64,000 nucleotides of DNA from Kineosporiaceae bacterium (GCA_016713225.1 JADJPO010000006.1:124001-188000); one strand, 5' to 3'; numbered from the stretch's first letter, positions 8,250 to 16,379 are shown. Numbers and translations: made by a program. The notes: generated by a model from the sequence alone, not told the origin.

Positions 8250-8777
8250 GTGGACGTCGTCCTGGTGTCACCCGAGATCGCCACGAACACCGGGAACATC
8301 ATCCGGTTGTGCGCCAACACCGGCGCGAGGCTGCACCTGGTCGAGCCCCTCGGCTTCTCGATGGACGACCGGTTGCTCAAGCGCGCGGGCCTGGACTATC
8401 ACGACCTGGCCAGCGTCACGGTGCATGCCGATGTTGCCGCGTGCCTGGCGCGGCTGGGGCCGGCGCGCCGGTTCGCCTTCACGGCGGCGGCGGCCGACCG
8501 CTACGACCGCATGGCGTTCGCCCCGGACGACGTGTTCATCTTCGGTGCCGAGCGATCCGGCCTGACCGCCGACCAGTTCGACGCCCTGGGGCCGGTGCGC
8601 AGACTGCACCTACCGATGCGTCCTGGTAACCGCAGTCTCAACCTCGCCAATGCCGTCGCCGTGGTGGTCTTCGAGGCGTGGCGCCAGCTCGACTTCGCCG
8701 GTGCCGTCACCCCGGTCGATCGGCTCGGGTCCGGCCTGACCAGCGAGACCCTCACCAGCGGACCGTTCGACCACTGA
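8250..8777 (+). CDS. trmL: tRNA (cytidine(34)-2'-O)-methyltransferase, SpoU/TrmL family
   Basis: 175 residues, GTG start behind GGGAGGTGAG. The SPOUT knot motifs are plain: NTGNIIRLCANTGARLHLVE at residues 12-31, FGAERSGL near 97, and LPMRPGNRSLNLANAVAVVV near 122, which form the SAM-binding knot. The protein is the single-domain TrmL type that 2'-O-methylates the wobble base of certain tRNALeu species. It follows the RimL-like gene closely. Confidence 0.93.
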   Translation: MDVVLVSPEIATNTGNIIRLCANTGARLHLVEPLGFSMDDRLLKRAGLDYHDLASVTVHADVAACLARLGPARRFAFTAAAADRYDRMAFAPDDVFIFGAERSGLTADQFDALGPVRRLHLPMRPGNRSLNLANAVAVVVFEAWRQLDFAGAVTPVDRLGSGLTSETLTSGPFDH

Positions 8778-8901
8778 GGCGGCCACCGACTCGGCGGTAC
8801 CTCGCCGGTGGCGCCCCCGCCGTCGCGGCGGAGTCGGTCGGCCGGCGAGAAGCCGCGCCAGATGAATGGGTACGTGTGCCATCTCGAATCCCGTCCCTCC
8901 C

Positions 8902-8934
8902 GGAGCCGCAGCCGGCGGCTCCTGCTCACAGGAG
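8902..8934 (+). repeat. Two overlapping, mutually exclusive hairpins
   Basis: GGAGCCGC-AGCCG-GCGGCTCC (8902-8922) and CTCCTG-CTCA-CAGGAG (8919-8934) share bases 8919-8922. They lie in the 308-base gap after trmL (8778-9085), which otherwise holds no gene I can support. They may form a terminator or a leader structure for the peptidase gene. Confidence 0.4.
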
Positions 8935-9085
8935 GCGCCGAGGCCGTGGGCGATACATCCGCGGGAGATCCGTGATGGCTGGGAGGGGCGGCGACGGCGA
9001 CGGGTGGGTGTGCAACCCCGGCGTCGCCGGCGGCGTCCTCGCTGATGACGTTGGTGTGACGCTGCTCGAGAGCGGGGTGGGGAAG

Positions 9086-9838
9086 GTGGCACGTCGCGGC
9101 AGGCATCGATCCACCGTGGTCGTCCTGGTCTGGCTGGTGGTGCTGCTGGCCGCGGTGGGCTGCCGGCCCGCCTCCGACATCGAGCAGCCGGCCTCACCCG
9201 TCCCGGTCACGACCGCGGTCTACGGCTCCTCCCGCGCCGGCCGTCCACTGACCCTGACCGTGGTCGGTGACCCCGCGGCGACCCGTCGGGTGTTGGTGAT
9301 CGGATGCCTGCACGGCAGTGAGCGCGGCGGCGTGCCGATCGCGGCCGACCTGGCCCGGCGGCGCCCCCCGGACGACGTGGCCTATCTGGTCGTGGTGCAT
9401 CCGAACCCGGACGGCGAGGCCGCCCGGACCCGAGGCAACGCCGCGGGGGTGGACCTCAACCGGAACTTCCCGAGCTGGACGCCGAGCCGGCCGAGCACCC
9501 CCTTCTCCTCCGGTAGCGGTCCGCTGAGCGAACCCGAGTCGGCTGCCCTGACCCGGGTGATCCTCGACCGTCGTCCCACGGTCGTCATCAGCTACCACCA
9601 GGCGCTGAACCTGGTCGATGCCTCGGGGACGGGTGGCGAGGTGCTGGCGACCCGGTACGCCTCCACCGCCGGGCTGGCGGTACGGGCGACCCCGGCTCAC
9701 CCGGGCAGCCTGCCGACCTGGCTGGCCGCGGTCCTGCCGGGCGTGGTGGTGCTCACGGTCGAGCTGCCGTGGACCGTCACGCCGGTGCTCGCCGATGCCC
9801 AGCTGCGCGCCATCGAGGCCGTCGCCGCGTCGCTGTGA
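9086..9838 (+). CDS. M14-family zinc carboxypeptidase-like lipoprotein (MpaA-like)
   Basis: About 250 residues. The start was placed at GTG 9086 behind GGGGTGGGGAAG because this puts a lipoprotein signal (TVVVLVWLVVLLAAVGC) at the N-terminus; ATG 8975 would add 37 residues in front of it. The M14 zinc site is complete: HGSE (His and Glu ligands), VVHPNPDGEAARTRGNAAG, GVDLNRNFPSW, and the third ligand in SYHQ; the general-base Glu is in VELPW. This pattern is closest to MpaA-type murein peptide amidases, suggesting cell-wall peptide processing outside the membrane. The exact substrate is inference. Confidence 0.85.
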   Translation: MARRGRHRSTVVVLVWLVVLLAAVGCRPASDIEQPASPVPVTTAVYGSSRAGRPLTLTVVGDPAATRRVLVIGCLHGSERGGVPIAADLARRRPPDDVAYLVVVHPNPDGEAARTRGNAAGVDLNRNFPSWTPSRPSTPFSSGSGPLSEPESAALTRVILDRRPTVVISYHQALNLVDASGTGGEVLATRYASTAGLAVRATPAHPGSLPTWLAAVLPGVVVLTVELPWTVTPVLADAQLRAIEAVAASL

Positions 9839-9947
9839 GGGCGAACGGGTGAGGTGTGGGGGCACAGCTCGCGGTGGGCTGCCGGCGGCCGACGGGGTCG
9901 GTGTCCTGCCCGCGTCACGCTCGGCCGCGGCCGGCGAGAGGGAGCGC

Positions 9948-10484
9948 GTGGTGATCGGTCAGACCGTCCACCGGACGACGCTCGCCACCCCGGTGTGCCG
10001 TCCGCCGGGTTCGTTCACCCCCACGCCGGCGCCGTCGACGCCACCGGTCGCGGAGGAGCCCGGCGAGGTCGGCAGCCCGGGCTGGGACGCCGTGCTCGAC
10101 GTGATGGCCGAGCTGGTGGCCGGCGACGGTGACGGTGGCGCGGACCTGTACCGGCAACTGGGCCGCAGTCTGCGCGGGGGCCAGCCCGGTGCCGTCCGCT
10201 CGCCCCGGGACGCCGCCCTGGTCGAGGCCGGACGGGAGGCGGCCGCAGCCGGGTCGGACGTCGAACCGGGTGCGCTCGCTCCGGCGTCCTCGGCGGCGGT
10301 GGCGGCGGTGGCTGCTCGGGCGGGGTCCCCGCTCGGGCTGGTGCTGACGGCCTACGCGCCGGGCGTCGTCCGGCCGGAGCCGGATCCGATCACCCCGACC
10401 CGGGGGTGCCCGCGTGCGGCAACGTGCCGCGAACGCCGGGTCGCGGGCCGTTGTCAGCGGTGCGGTGAACGCCGCGACGGCTGA
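9948..10484 (+). CDS. Hypothetical protein with Cys-rich C-terminus
   Basis: 178 residues, GTG start behind GAGAGGGAGC. I do not recognise the family. The N-terminal part is Pro/Thr-rich (residues 14-34); the middle is Ala/Gly-rich helix; the C-terminal 25 residues hold four cysteines, two of them in CQRC, which could bind a metal. Third-codon-position GC is high throughout, which supports real coding. It lies 110 bases after the M14 gene on the same strand and converges on a GNAT gene. Confidence 0.5.
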   Translation: MVIGQTVHRTTLATPVCRPPGSFTPTPAPSTPPVAEEPGEVGSPGWDAVLDVMAELVAGDGDGGADLYRQLGRSLRGGQPGAVRSPRDAALVEAGREAAAAGSDVEPGALAPASSAAVAAVAARAGSPLGLVLTAYAPGVVRPEPDPITPTRGCPRAATCRERRVAGRCQRCGERRDG

Positions 10485-10514
10485 GCCCCTGGGCCTCTGG
10501 GCCTCTGACCCACC

Positions 10515-11024
10515 TCAGCCGAGGTGCTTGCAGTAGAACGTCGTCGGCGCCAGCACGCCGTCGGGTCGGGCCGAGTGCGCCGGGACGACGCCGTACGGGT
10601 GCCAGCCCAGCGACCGGTAGAGCGTCTCGGCCGGGTTGTCGGTCTCGGTGTCGAGCAGCAACAGGGTGAGCCCCTCGGTGCGGGCGGCGTCCTCGAGTGC
10701 GGTCATCAGCGCCCGGGCCAGGCCGCGACGCCGCGCGCGGCGGTGCACCAGCAGCTTGACCACCTCGCCCCGGTGTCGCCCGTTGGGGTAGTCGGTCCGG
10801 GCCAACTGGACACACCCGTCGAGTCCCCCGTTCGCGCCGCGGGCCAGCCAGATCGTGCGGCCGGGCAGCTGACGGCGCCAGAACGCCGACGCCTCGCCGA
10901 GGCTGAACGGATGCAGGAAGCCCATGCTCGCCCCGTCGTCCAGGCTGTCGCACAACAGCTCGGCGAGCTCGTTGATCAGGGCATCGGGCGGCGGCGCGGC
11001 GTCCGGGTCGAGACGCTCGATCAC
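10515..11024 (-). CDS. GNAT N-acetyltransferase
   Basis: 169 residues, GTG start with GGAG 7 bases upstream. The acetyl-CoA-binding motif A is clear: GEVVKLLVHRRARRRGLARA near residues 85-105, followed by ALYRSLGW-like NPAETLYRSLGWHPYGVVP. The C-terminal YCKHLG end is typical of small-molecule acetyltransferases. Substrate unknown. It stands alone between a convergent hypothetical gene and the YceI gene. Confidence 0.88.
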   Translation of the reverse strand: MIERLDPDAAPPPDALINELAELLCDSLDDGASMGFLHPFSLGEASAFWRRQLPGRTIWLARGANGGLDGCVQLARTDYPNGRHRGEVVKLLVHRRARRRGLARALMTALEDAARTEGLTLLLLDTETDNPAETLYRSLGWHPYGVVPAHSARPDGVLAPTTFYCKHLG

Positions 11025-11143
11025 CGTTCACTCCAGGGCTCAGGGGTGAGCACATCCTGCCGGAATCCACTCGGCCGGGCATCACTGAGCCCAACGGGTG
11101 TGTCCGTGGCGAAGAGTGAATTTGAAGATCCGTAGAGTCAGCA

Positions 11144-11173
11144 ATTGACACGTCAATCGAAATGGTTTACGTT
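11144..11173 (+). promoter_or_regulatory. Sigma-70-type promoter with overlapping palindromic operator, upstream of yceI
   Basis: TTGACA (11145-11150), 17 nt, TACGTT (11168-11173). The -35 box sits inside the palindrome ATTGAC-AC-GTCAAT (11144-11157), an arrangement expected for a repressor operator. The TTGAC...GTCAA form resembles MarR-family sites, but the regulator is not identified here. Confidence 0.6.
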
Positions 11174-11212
11174 TCAACTAACAATCCCGAGATCACGAGG
11201 AGCACTTCTCAC

Positions 11213-11761
11213 ATGAGCGCCTTTCCCGCCGAGCTGACCGGTACCTGGGACATCGACGCCGCCCACTCGACGGTCGGCTTTGCCGTCAAGCACGCCGTGG
11301 TCGCCACCACGCGCGGCAACTTCGGCGTCTACGCCGGTGGCGCCACGATCGACGCCGAGAACCCCGAGAACTCCTCGCTGTGGGTCGAGATCGACGCCGC
11401 GTCGGTCAACACCGGCAACGAGCAGCGTGACGGCCACCTCAAGAGCGCCGACTTCTTCGATGTCGAGAACAACCCGAAGATCACCTACAAGAGCACCTCG
11501 GTGTCGGTCAAGGGCGACGAGATCGTCACCGTCGGCGACCTGTCCATCGGTGGCCACACCGCTCCCGTCGAGCTGGTCTGGGAGTTCGGCGGCATCGCCA
11601 AGGACCCGTGGGGCAACACCAAGGCCGGCTTCGAGACCTCCGCGACCATCAACCGCAAGGACTGGGGCCTGCAGTGGAACGCCGCCCTCGAGACCGGTGG
11701 CTTCCTGGTGGGCGAGAAGGTCAAGCTGGTCATCGAGATCGAGGCCGGTAAGCAGGCCTGA
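11213..11761 (+). CDS. YceI family protein
   Basis: 182 residues, ATG with GAGGAG upstream. The lipocalin-like YceI pattern is complete: GTWDIDAAHSTVGFAVKH at the N-terminus, GHLKSADFFDVENNPKI in the middle, and ETSATINRKDWGLQWNAALE towards the end. There is no signal peptide, so it is cytoplasmic, as in most actinobacterial members. The family binds polyprenoid lipids, but the physiological role is unclear. It has its own strong promoter with an overlapping palindrome, and its 3' end nearly touches that of the convergent ogt gene (7 bases apart). Confidence 0.92.
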   Translation: MSAFPAELTGTWDIDAAHSTVGFAVKHAVVATTRGNFGVYAGGATIDAENPENSSLWVEIDAASVNTGNEQRDGHLKSADFFDVENNPKITYKSTSVSVKGDEIVTVGDLSIGGHTAPVELVWEFGGIAKDPWGNTKAGFETSATINRKDWGLQWNAALETGGFLVGEKVKLVIEIEAGKQA

Positions 11762-11768
11762 TCCAGCG

Positions 11769-12377
11769 TCACCCCGAGGACTCGAGGTCGAGCAGCCACT
11801 GCTTGGCCTCGAGTCCTCCGGCGTACCCGGTGAGTCGGCCGCCGGCCCCGGTCACCCGGTGGCACGGCAGCACCAGGCACAGCGGGTTGGCGCCCAGCGC
11901 CGTCCCCACCGCCCGGGCCGCACCCGGCCGCCCGATCCGTCGCGCCAGCTCGCCGTAGCTGGTGCGATCGCCGTAGCCGACGGACGCCGCCAGGCCGGTC
12001 AGCACCTCGCGCTGGAACGGCGCGGCCAGTACCGGCTCGAACGGCAGGTCGAGGGTGTGGCGTCGTCCGGCCAGGTACTGCTCGAGTTGGCGGCGGACCT
12101 CGTCCAGCCCCGGACCGACCCCCCGGAGCACCCGCGGCGAGACCGTACCGGCCAACCGCCGCAGCACCCCGCTCGCGCCGCCCAGAGCGGTCGAGCCGGC
12201 GTAGGTGCAGGCCAGCAGGACGCCGTCCCGCCGGGTGGCGAGCAGCAGGTCGCCCACCGCCGTGGGTTCGATCAGGTAGGTGACGTCCGCGCCGTCCGGC
12301 TGCGGCGGTCCGGCCGCCTCGGCCGGAACGGTCACGGTGCCCAGGGCGCGCAAGGCGTGCTCCAGTCGGTCGCTCAT
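11769..12377 (-). CDS. ogt: Methylated-DNA--protein-cysteine methyltransferase
   Basis: 202 residues. It repairs O6-alkylguanine by transferring the alkyl group to its own cysteine. The active-site PCHR is present (Cys near residue 172) in LPCHRVTGAGGRLTGYAGG; the upstream FQREVLTGLAASVGYGDRTS and the Arg-finger region ARAVGTALGANP are typical. The N-terminal domain is the usual RNase-H-like one. The ATG overlaps the TGA of the upstream sigma factor gene (ATGA), so translation is coupled. The ECF-sigma/ogt pairing suggests alkylation or stress control, which is inference. Confidence 0.94.
   Translation of the reverse strand: MSDRLEHALRALGTVTVPAEAAGPPQPDGADVTYLIEPTAVGDLLLATRRDGVLLACTYAGSTALGGASGVLRRLAGTVSPRVLRGVGPGLDEVRRQLEQYLAGRRHTLDLPFEPVLAAPFQREVLTGLAASVGYGDRTSYGELARRIGRPGAARAVGTALGANPLCLVLPCHRVTGAGGRLTGYAGGLEAKQWLLDLESSG
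11776..11818. terminator. Hairpin between convergent yceI and ogt, inside the end of ogt
   Basis: Arms GAGGACTCGAGG (11776-11787) and CCTCGAGTCCTC (11807-11818) pair perfectly over 12 bases, with a further AGCA/TGCT pairing in the loop. It lies just past the yceI stop and within the last codons of ogt, so it could end both messages. Confidence 0.55.
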
Positions 12378-12910
12378 CGGGACTCCTCGGGTCGATCGAC
12401 GGCTTCGGTGGTGGTGCGCAACCGGGCCAGCCCGTCCGAGACCAGCCGTCGGGTCGCCCCCGGTGTGGTGCCCAAGGCGCGGGCCAGGTCGGCGTGATCC
12501 AGATCGACGATGTAGCGCAAGGCGATGGCCGTGCGCTGCCTCTCCGGCAGGTCGCGCACCGCTCGCCACAACCCGCTCGCGCCCGACTCGGCCAGGCGGG
12601 ACTCGACGACGGCGACGTCCGGGTCGAGGCCGGATCGTGGCGGGCGGTCCGGCAGCGTCTCGACCGGCACCGCCCGCCTGGTCCGGGCGCGATGGGCGTC
12701 GGTGGCGCACCGACTGGTGATCGTCAGCAGCCAGCCCCGCAGGTTGGTCGTCGAGCGCAGCGTGGGGTAGGCGGCGAGGGCCTGCGTCCACGCCTGCTGG
12801 GCGACGTCCTCGGCGTCCGTCGGCCCGGCCAGGGCGTACGACAACCGGGCCACATCGCGCCAATGGGCGTCGATCAGGTCTTGGAACGGCGGCAGGCTCA
12901 CGATGAACAC
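12374..12910 (-). CDS. ECF-type RNA polymerase sigma factor
   Basis: 178 residues from GTG 12910 (GTG 12901 is an equally possible start, 175 residues). Region 2 covers about residues 10-75 with AEDVAQQAWTQALAAYP and LRGWLLTITSRCATDAHR; region 4 covers 115-165 with DLPERQRTAIALRYIVDLDH and ARALGTTPGATRRLVSDGL. No anti-sigma gene follows; instead the stop overlaps the start of ogt. Control may therefore act at transcription or through a distant partner. The gene is divergent from the glycerophosphodiesterase with 88 bases between. Confidence 0.92.
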   Translation of the reverse strand: MFIVSLPPFQDLIDAHWRDVARLSYALAGPTDAEDVAQQAWTQALAAYPTLRSTTNLRGWLLTITSRCATDAHRARTRRAVPVETLPDRPPRSGLDPDVAVVESRLAESGASGLWRAVRDLPERQRTAIALRYIVDLDHADLARALGTTPGATRRLVSDGLARLRTTTEAVDRPEESR

Positions 12911-12998
12911 AACGCTAGGCCCGCCCGATCTGTGAGGGACGCTCCAATCCTTCGATCTTCGGCGATTCCGCGCCGCCGTTGTGCCACCATCACGTGCC

Positions 12999-13856
12999 GT
13001 GAAGGTCCCCGCCGCGCCGTTGCGTCCTCGGGTGATCGCGCATCGCGGCGCCAGCGCAGACCTTCCCGAACACACCCCCGCCGCCTACCAGCGGGCGATC
13101 GAGGACGGCGCCGACGGCCTCGAGTGCGACGTGCGGCTCAGTGCCGACGGGCAGCTGATCTGCCTGCACGACGCCCGGGTCGACCGCACCTCCTCGGGGC
13201 GGGGATCGGTCTCGGGGCTGTCGGCCGAGAGGCTCGCGGCGCTGGACTGGGGTGGCTGGCGGCTCGGCCCGGACGCCTCGGCCGACCCGATGCCCGGATG
13301 CCGCGACCTGCTCACCCTGCGCGCGCTGTTCGACCTGGTCCGCGAGGCCGGCCGACCGCTCGAGGTGGCGATCGAGACCAAGCACCCCAACCGGTTCGGT
13401 GGCCAGGTCGAGCAGGCCTTGGCCGGCCTGTTGGCCGAGTACGGCTGGGATGGTCCGGACGCCAGGGGTGCCGCGCATGACGCGGTGTCGGTGCGGATGA
13501 TGAGCTTTTCGGCGATGGCCGTCCGGCGCATGCACCGGCTCACCCCCCAGCTGCCGCTGGTCTACCTGATGGAGCGGATTCCCCGCATGCACGGCGACGG
13601 CTCGTTGCCCGCCGGGTGCCGGGTCGCCGGGCTGGACATCGCCCTGGTCAGGGACCGTCCCGAGTACGTCGCCGACCTGATCCGCGCCGGCCAGGAGCTG
13701 CACGTCTGGACCGTCGACGAGCCCGATGACGTGCGGCGTTGCCTCGACCTCGGGGTTGCGGCGATCATCACGAACCGGCCCCGCGAGGTAGCGAGGTGGA
13801 TCATGGCCGACGACCGTCCGGGTGGTCTGGCGGGGGCTGGGGCGCTGGAGGGGTGA
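12999..13856 (+). CDS. Glycerophosphodiester phosphodiesterase
   Basis: 285 residues. It hydrolyses glycerophosphodiesters to glycerol-3-phosphate and an alcohol. The TIM-barrel catalytic residues are at the N-terminus: IAHRGASADLPEHTPAAY (His-Arg and Glu), then GLECDVRLSADGQLICLHD (Glu, Asp, His). The barrel closes with HVWTVDEPDDVRRCLDLGV and IITNRP. No signal peptide, so cytoplasmic. The GTG at 12999 was chosen because it directly precedes the conserved strand; GTG 12981 would add six residues. No glycerol transport gene is adjacent. Confidence 0.92.
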   Translation: MKVPAAPLRPRVIAHRGASADLPEHTPAAYQRAIEDGADGLECDVRLSADGQLICLHDARVDRTSSGRGSVSGLSAERLAALDWGGWRLGPDASADPMPGCRDLLTLRALFDLVREAGRPLEVAIETKHPNRFGGQVEQALAGLLAEYGWDGPDARGAAHDAVSVRMMSFSAMAVRRMHRLTPQLPLVYLMERIPRMHGDGSLPAGCRVAGLDIALVRDRPEYVADLIRAGQELHVWTVDEPDDVRRCLDLGVAAIITNRPREVARWIMADDRPGGLAGAGALEG

Positions 13857-13934
13857 AGGTCCTCATGCGCAAGGCGCCGGGGCAACCTACAGTCGCGGAC
13901 AGGAGCCCATTCGGCGAGACCCACCATGACAGGG

Positions 13935-13961
13935 GTTTCACAGGTCGCGACGACGGGGTAT
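13935..13961 (+). promoter_or_regulatory. Candidate sigma-F/sigma-B promoter (distal)
   Basis: GTTT at 13935-13938, 17 nt, GGGTAT at 13956-13961, about 47 bases before the ATG of the anti-sigma-like gene. Matches the GTTT-N15-17-GGGTAT pattern. Confidence 0.5.
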
Positions 13962-13978
13962 TGAAGTCCGAGGGAATC

Positions 13979-14002
13979 GTTGTCATCGAGCCGAAGGGGT
14001 AT
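13979..14002 (+). promoter_or_regulatory. Candidate sigma-B promoter (proximal)
   Basis: GTTG at 13979-13982, 14 nt, GGGTAT at 13997-14002, directly before the ATG at 14008. It is a second GGGTAT box 41 bases after the first, so the gene may have tandem stress promoters. Confidence 0.35.
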
Positions 14003-14007
14003 CGAGG

Positions 14008-14466
14008 ATGAAGACCTCGAATGCGTGGGCACACCCCAACGCGATGCCACCGGCAGAGGTGTTGCGCCTCCCGCATCGGCCCGACTCGGTGGCCGTCGCG
14101 CGACGCACGCTGCGGGCCGCTCTCGGCCGGATGGGGCTCACCGAGCAGGTCATCGACGATGCCGAGGTCGTGGTGTCGGAGCTGCTCGGCAACGCCGTCC
14201 GGCATGCCCGGGCCATCGCCGGCGGGGTCCTGGTGCTCGGCTGGCAACTTCGGGGTGGGCAGCTGCAGTTGCGCGTCACCGACGGCGGTTCCGGTCGAGT
14301 GGTGGAGGCTCAGGAGGCCTCGCTCACCGCCGTCTCGGGCCGTGGCCTGCACATTGTCGAGCGCCTCACCGAGGGCTGGGGCGTGACCGACCATGCCGGC
14401 GGTCTGCGCACGGTGTGGGCCGTGTTGTCGCTCGATCGGGCGCCCGCCCTGCGCCTGGTGCGCTGA
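14008..14466 (+). CDS. RsbW-like ATP-binding regulator (HATPase_c_2, anti-sigma kinase family)
   Basis: 152 residues, single domain. The GHKL ATPase boxes are present: VVSELLGNAVRHA (N box, residues about 51-63), LRVTDGGSG (G1, about 91) and VSGRGLHIVERL (G2, about 111). This is the short serine-kinase/anti-sigma architecture of RsbW/SpoIIAB relatives found in many copies in actinomycetes. The partner (anti-anti-sigma or phosphatase) is not encoded nearby. Two GGGTAT promoter candidates upstream suggest that it belongs to a general stress regulon. Confidence 0.85.
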   Translation: MKTSNAWAHPNAMPPAEVLRLPHRPDSVAVARRTLRAALGRMGLTEQVIDDAEVVVSELLGNAVRHARAIAGGVLVLGWQLRGGQLQLRVTDGGSGRVVEAQEASLTAVSGRGLHIVERLTEGWGVTDHAGGLRTVWAVLSLDRAPALRLVR

Positions 14467-14490
14467 CCGACCTCGAGGTCGGAGCCGACC
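14467..14490 (+). repeat. Overlapping small palindromes after the anti-sigma gene
   Basis: CCGACCTCGAGGTCGG (14467-14482) is a perfect 16-base palindrome that begins one base after the stop codon; GGTCGG-AG-CCGACC (14477-14490) overlaps it. Possible terminator. Confidence 0.4.
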
Positions 14491-14559
14491 GCCCGAGGAA
14501 CGCCGGCTGCCTGGATGGCTGGCTAGATTGGGACCCCCGACTCGAGGAGTCCGCGTCCC

Positions 14560-15537
14560 ATGGGCAAGTCCGCGCGCCGCGCCACCAGCTCCGCCACCGC
14601 CGTGTTCGACCCGACGCTCGACCCGACCGAGCCGGTGCCGGTCGTCGGCATGCGCGAGCCGTGCCCGTGCGGGTCGGGCAAGCGGTACAAGGCCTGTCAC
14701 GGCCGGGCAGCCCGGTTCGAGGCGACCGCACTGGTGACCCGCCCGTTCGCGGGACTGTCGGGAGAGTGTGACTGGGTGGCGTTGCGCGAGATCGTGCCGG
14801 CGGCCACCGCCATGGTGCGCACCGTCGCCGAACACGGTGCCCGGGATGTCACGGTCTCGACGGTGCTGCCGCTGGCCTGGCCCGGCCTGCACCGCGCCGA
14901 CGGCGAGATCTTCGTCGGGCTGCAGACCCAGACCAACTCCGCGGACGCCGGCCGTGACGTGGCCTACGCGATCCTCCAGGCGCTCGCTGCCGAGCCGGGC
15001 ACCCCGGTCGGCGAGGGCGCCGCCCCGGCCGGGACGCCGCGACTGCAGGAGGTGCTCGACCCCTCGGTGCCGTTCGAGGTCACCGTGCACGACGGGTTCG
15101 ACTTCTGGATGGCCCGTGACGTCGAGCTGACCACCGAGGCACGCGAGTCGATCGAGCGCGCCAACGCGGCCGTCGTCCCCACGCGCCGGTTGGCCTCGGT
15201 GTCGGCGGCCTACTGGTGCGCCGTCGGGCAGCGGCGCCACCTGCGCTGGGTGTTGCCGCACGACGAGGACGTGCTGCTCGACGGCGTCGCCCGGCTCCAC
15301 GCCGCCGGAGCCTCGGCGATCATGGACGGCGCCCGCTACGTCGGGGCGTTCCGCTCCGCCGGCCTGGTGGTGCCGGTGTGGGATCTGCCGGAGGACGCCG
15401 AGGCCGGTGACCTCGAGGCCCCGGCCGAGGCGTTCGGTGCGCGACTGGCCGAGGCGATGGCCGATCAGGCTCCGCTGACCGCACTCGAGCGCGGCGCCCG
15501 CGCCGGGGTGGTCTCTCGCCAGCTCACCCTGCGCTGA
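14560..15537 (+). CDS. DUF5926 family protein with SEC-C zinc motif
   Basis: 325 residues, ATG start. An N-terminal SEC-C motif CPCGSGKRYKACHG (residues about 35-48) binds zinc; the rest matches the actinobacterial DUF5926 family (VHDGFDFWMARDVELT, YWCAVGQRRHLRWVLPHDED, DGARYVGAFRSAGLVVPVWD). The function is unknown; members were once loosely labelled topoisomerase. A TAGATT -10 box lies at 14524-14529, about 30 bases before the ATG. The gene is monocistronic. Confidence 0.88.
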   Translation: MGKSARRATSSATAVFDPTLDPTEPVPVVGMREPCPCGSGKRYKACHGRAARFEATALVTRPFAGLSGECDWVALREIVPAATAMVRTVAEHGARDVTVSTVLPLAWPGLHRADGEIFVGLQTQTNSADAGRDVAYAILQALAAEPGTPVGEGAAPAGTPRLQEVLDPSVPFEVTVHDGFDFWMARDVELTTEARESIERANAAVVPTRRLASVSAAYWCAVGQRRHLRWVLPHDEDVLLDGVARLHAAGASAIMDGARYVGAFRSAGLVVPVWDLPEDAEAGDLEAPAEAFGARLAEAMADQAPLTALERGARAGVVSRQLTLR

Positions 15538-15590
15538 TCGGCCGAGAATCCGCCGGGACGCCGCCGCTCGGGCTGACTAGGCTCGCCTCG

Positions 15591-16379
15591 ATGAACACCA
15601 GTGCCTCGAGCAACCCCGGCCCGCTGTCTCGGCGTCCGTCCGGGCTCGCGGCGATCATCCCGGCCTACAACGAGGCCGATCGGATCGCCGAGACCGTGCG
15701 TGCCGTGCTGGCCCTGGACGGCGTGCGCCGGGTCGTCGTGGTGGACGACGGATCGCAGGACGCCACGCTGCGCCGTGCCGGCGAGGTCGGCGCGATCGCC
15801 GTCCGGCTTCCCCACAACCTGGGCAAGGGTGCCGCGATGGAACACGGCGTCACCCGACTATCGCGATTCGCCGACGCCGACGAGCTGGCGTAGTTGTTCG
15901 TGGACGCCGACCTGGGCTCGACCGCCGCCAACCTGGCCCCGCTGGCCGCCCCGGTGCTGGCGGGTGAGGCGGACATGTCCATCGCGATCCTGCCCGCCCA
16001 GGCCCGCGCGGGCGGCGGGCGCGGGTTCGTGGTGCGGTTGGCTCGCGAGGGCATCCGGCGGGCGACCGGGTGGACGGCGACCCAACCCTTGTCGGGCATG
16101 CGGTGCCTGAGCGCCGAGGCCTTCGCGGCGGCTCGCCCGCTGGCTCACGGGTGGGGGGTCGAGACCGCGCTGACCATCGACGTGCTGAGCGCCGGGTTCA
16201 CCGTGGTCGAGGTGCCGGTCGAGCTGCACCACCGGGTCACCGGAGCCGACTGGGCGGGGCAGGTCCACCGGGCGGCCCAGTATCGCGATGTCGCCCGGGC
16301 GCTCGCCGTCCGCCGGCTCCGGCGGGCCACCCCGCTGCGGGTGCTGGCGCGGGTGCCCCGGTGGCGGCGTGCGGGCTGA
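15591..16379 (+). pseudogene. Family 2 glycosyltransferase interrupted by an in-frame TAG
   Basis: The frame runs from ATG 15591 (TAGGCT box 7 bases upstream) to 16379, but codon 101 is TAG (15891-15893). Before it are the GT2 motifs IIPAYNEADRIAETV and VVVVDDGSQDATL; right after it, still in frame, comes LFVDADLGSTAANLAPL, the DXD metal/nucleotide-sugar motif, and then QPLSGMRCLSAEAF and ETALTIDVLSAGF. So the stop falls one codon before the catalytic strand. The rest of the gene looks intact, with no other frame change. Options are a recent nonsense mutation (TTG to TAG fits), a sequencing error, or readthrough. A TTG at 15894 could start a truncated product. Normal product: about 261 residues, probably a polyprenyl-phosphate sugar synthase. 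Confidence 0.85.

Noticed and set aside
15894..16379. Second half of the GT2 gene as an independent gene starting at TTG
   Set aside because: It would lack the nucleotide-binding N-terminal half of the GT2 fold; the two halves are in one frame and together form a complete enzyme.
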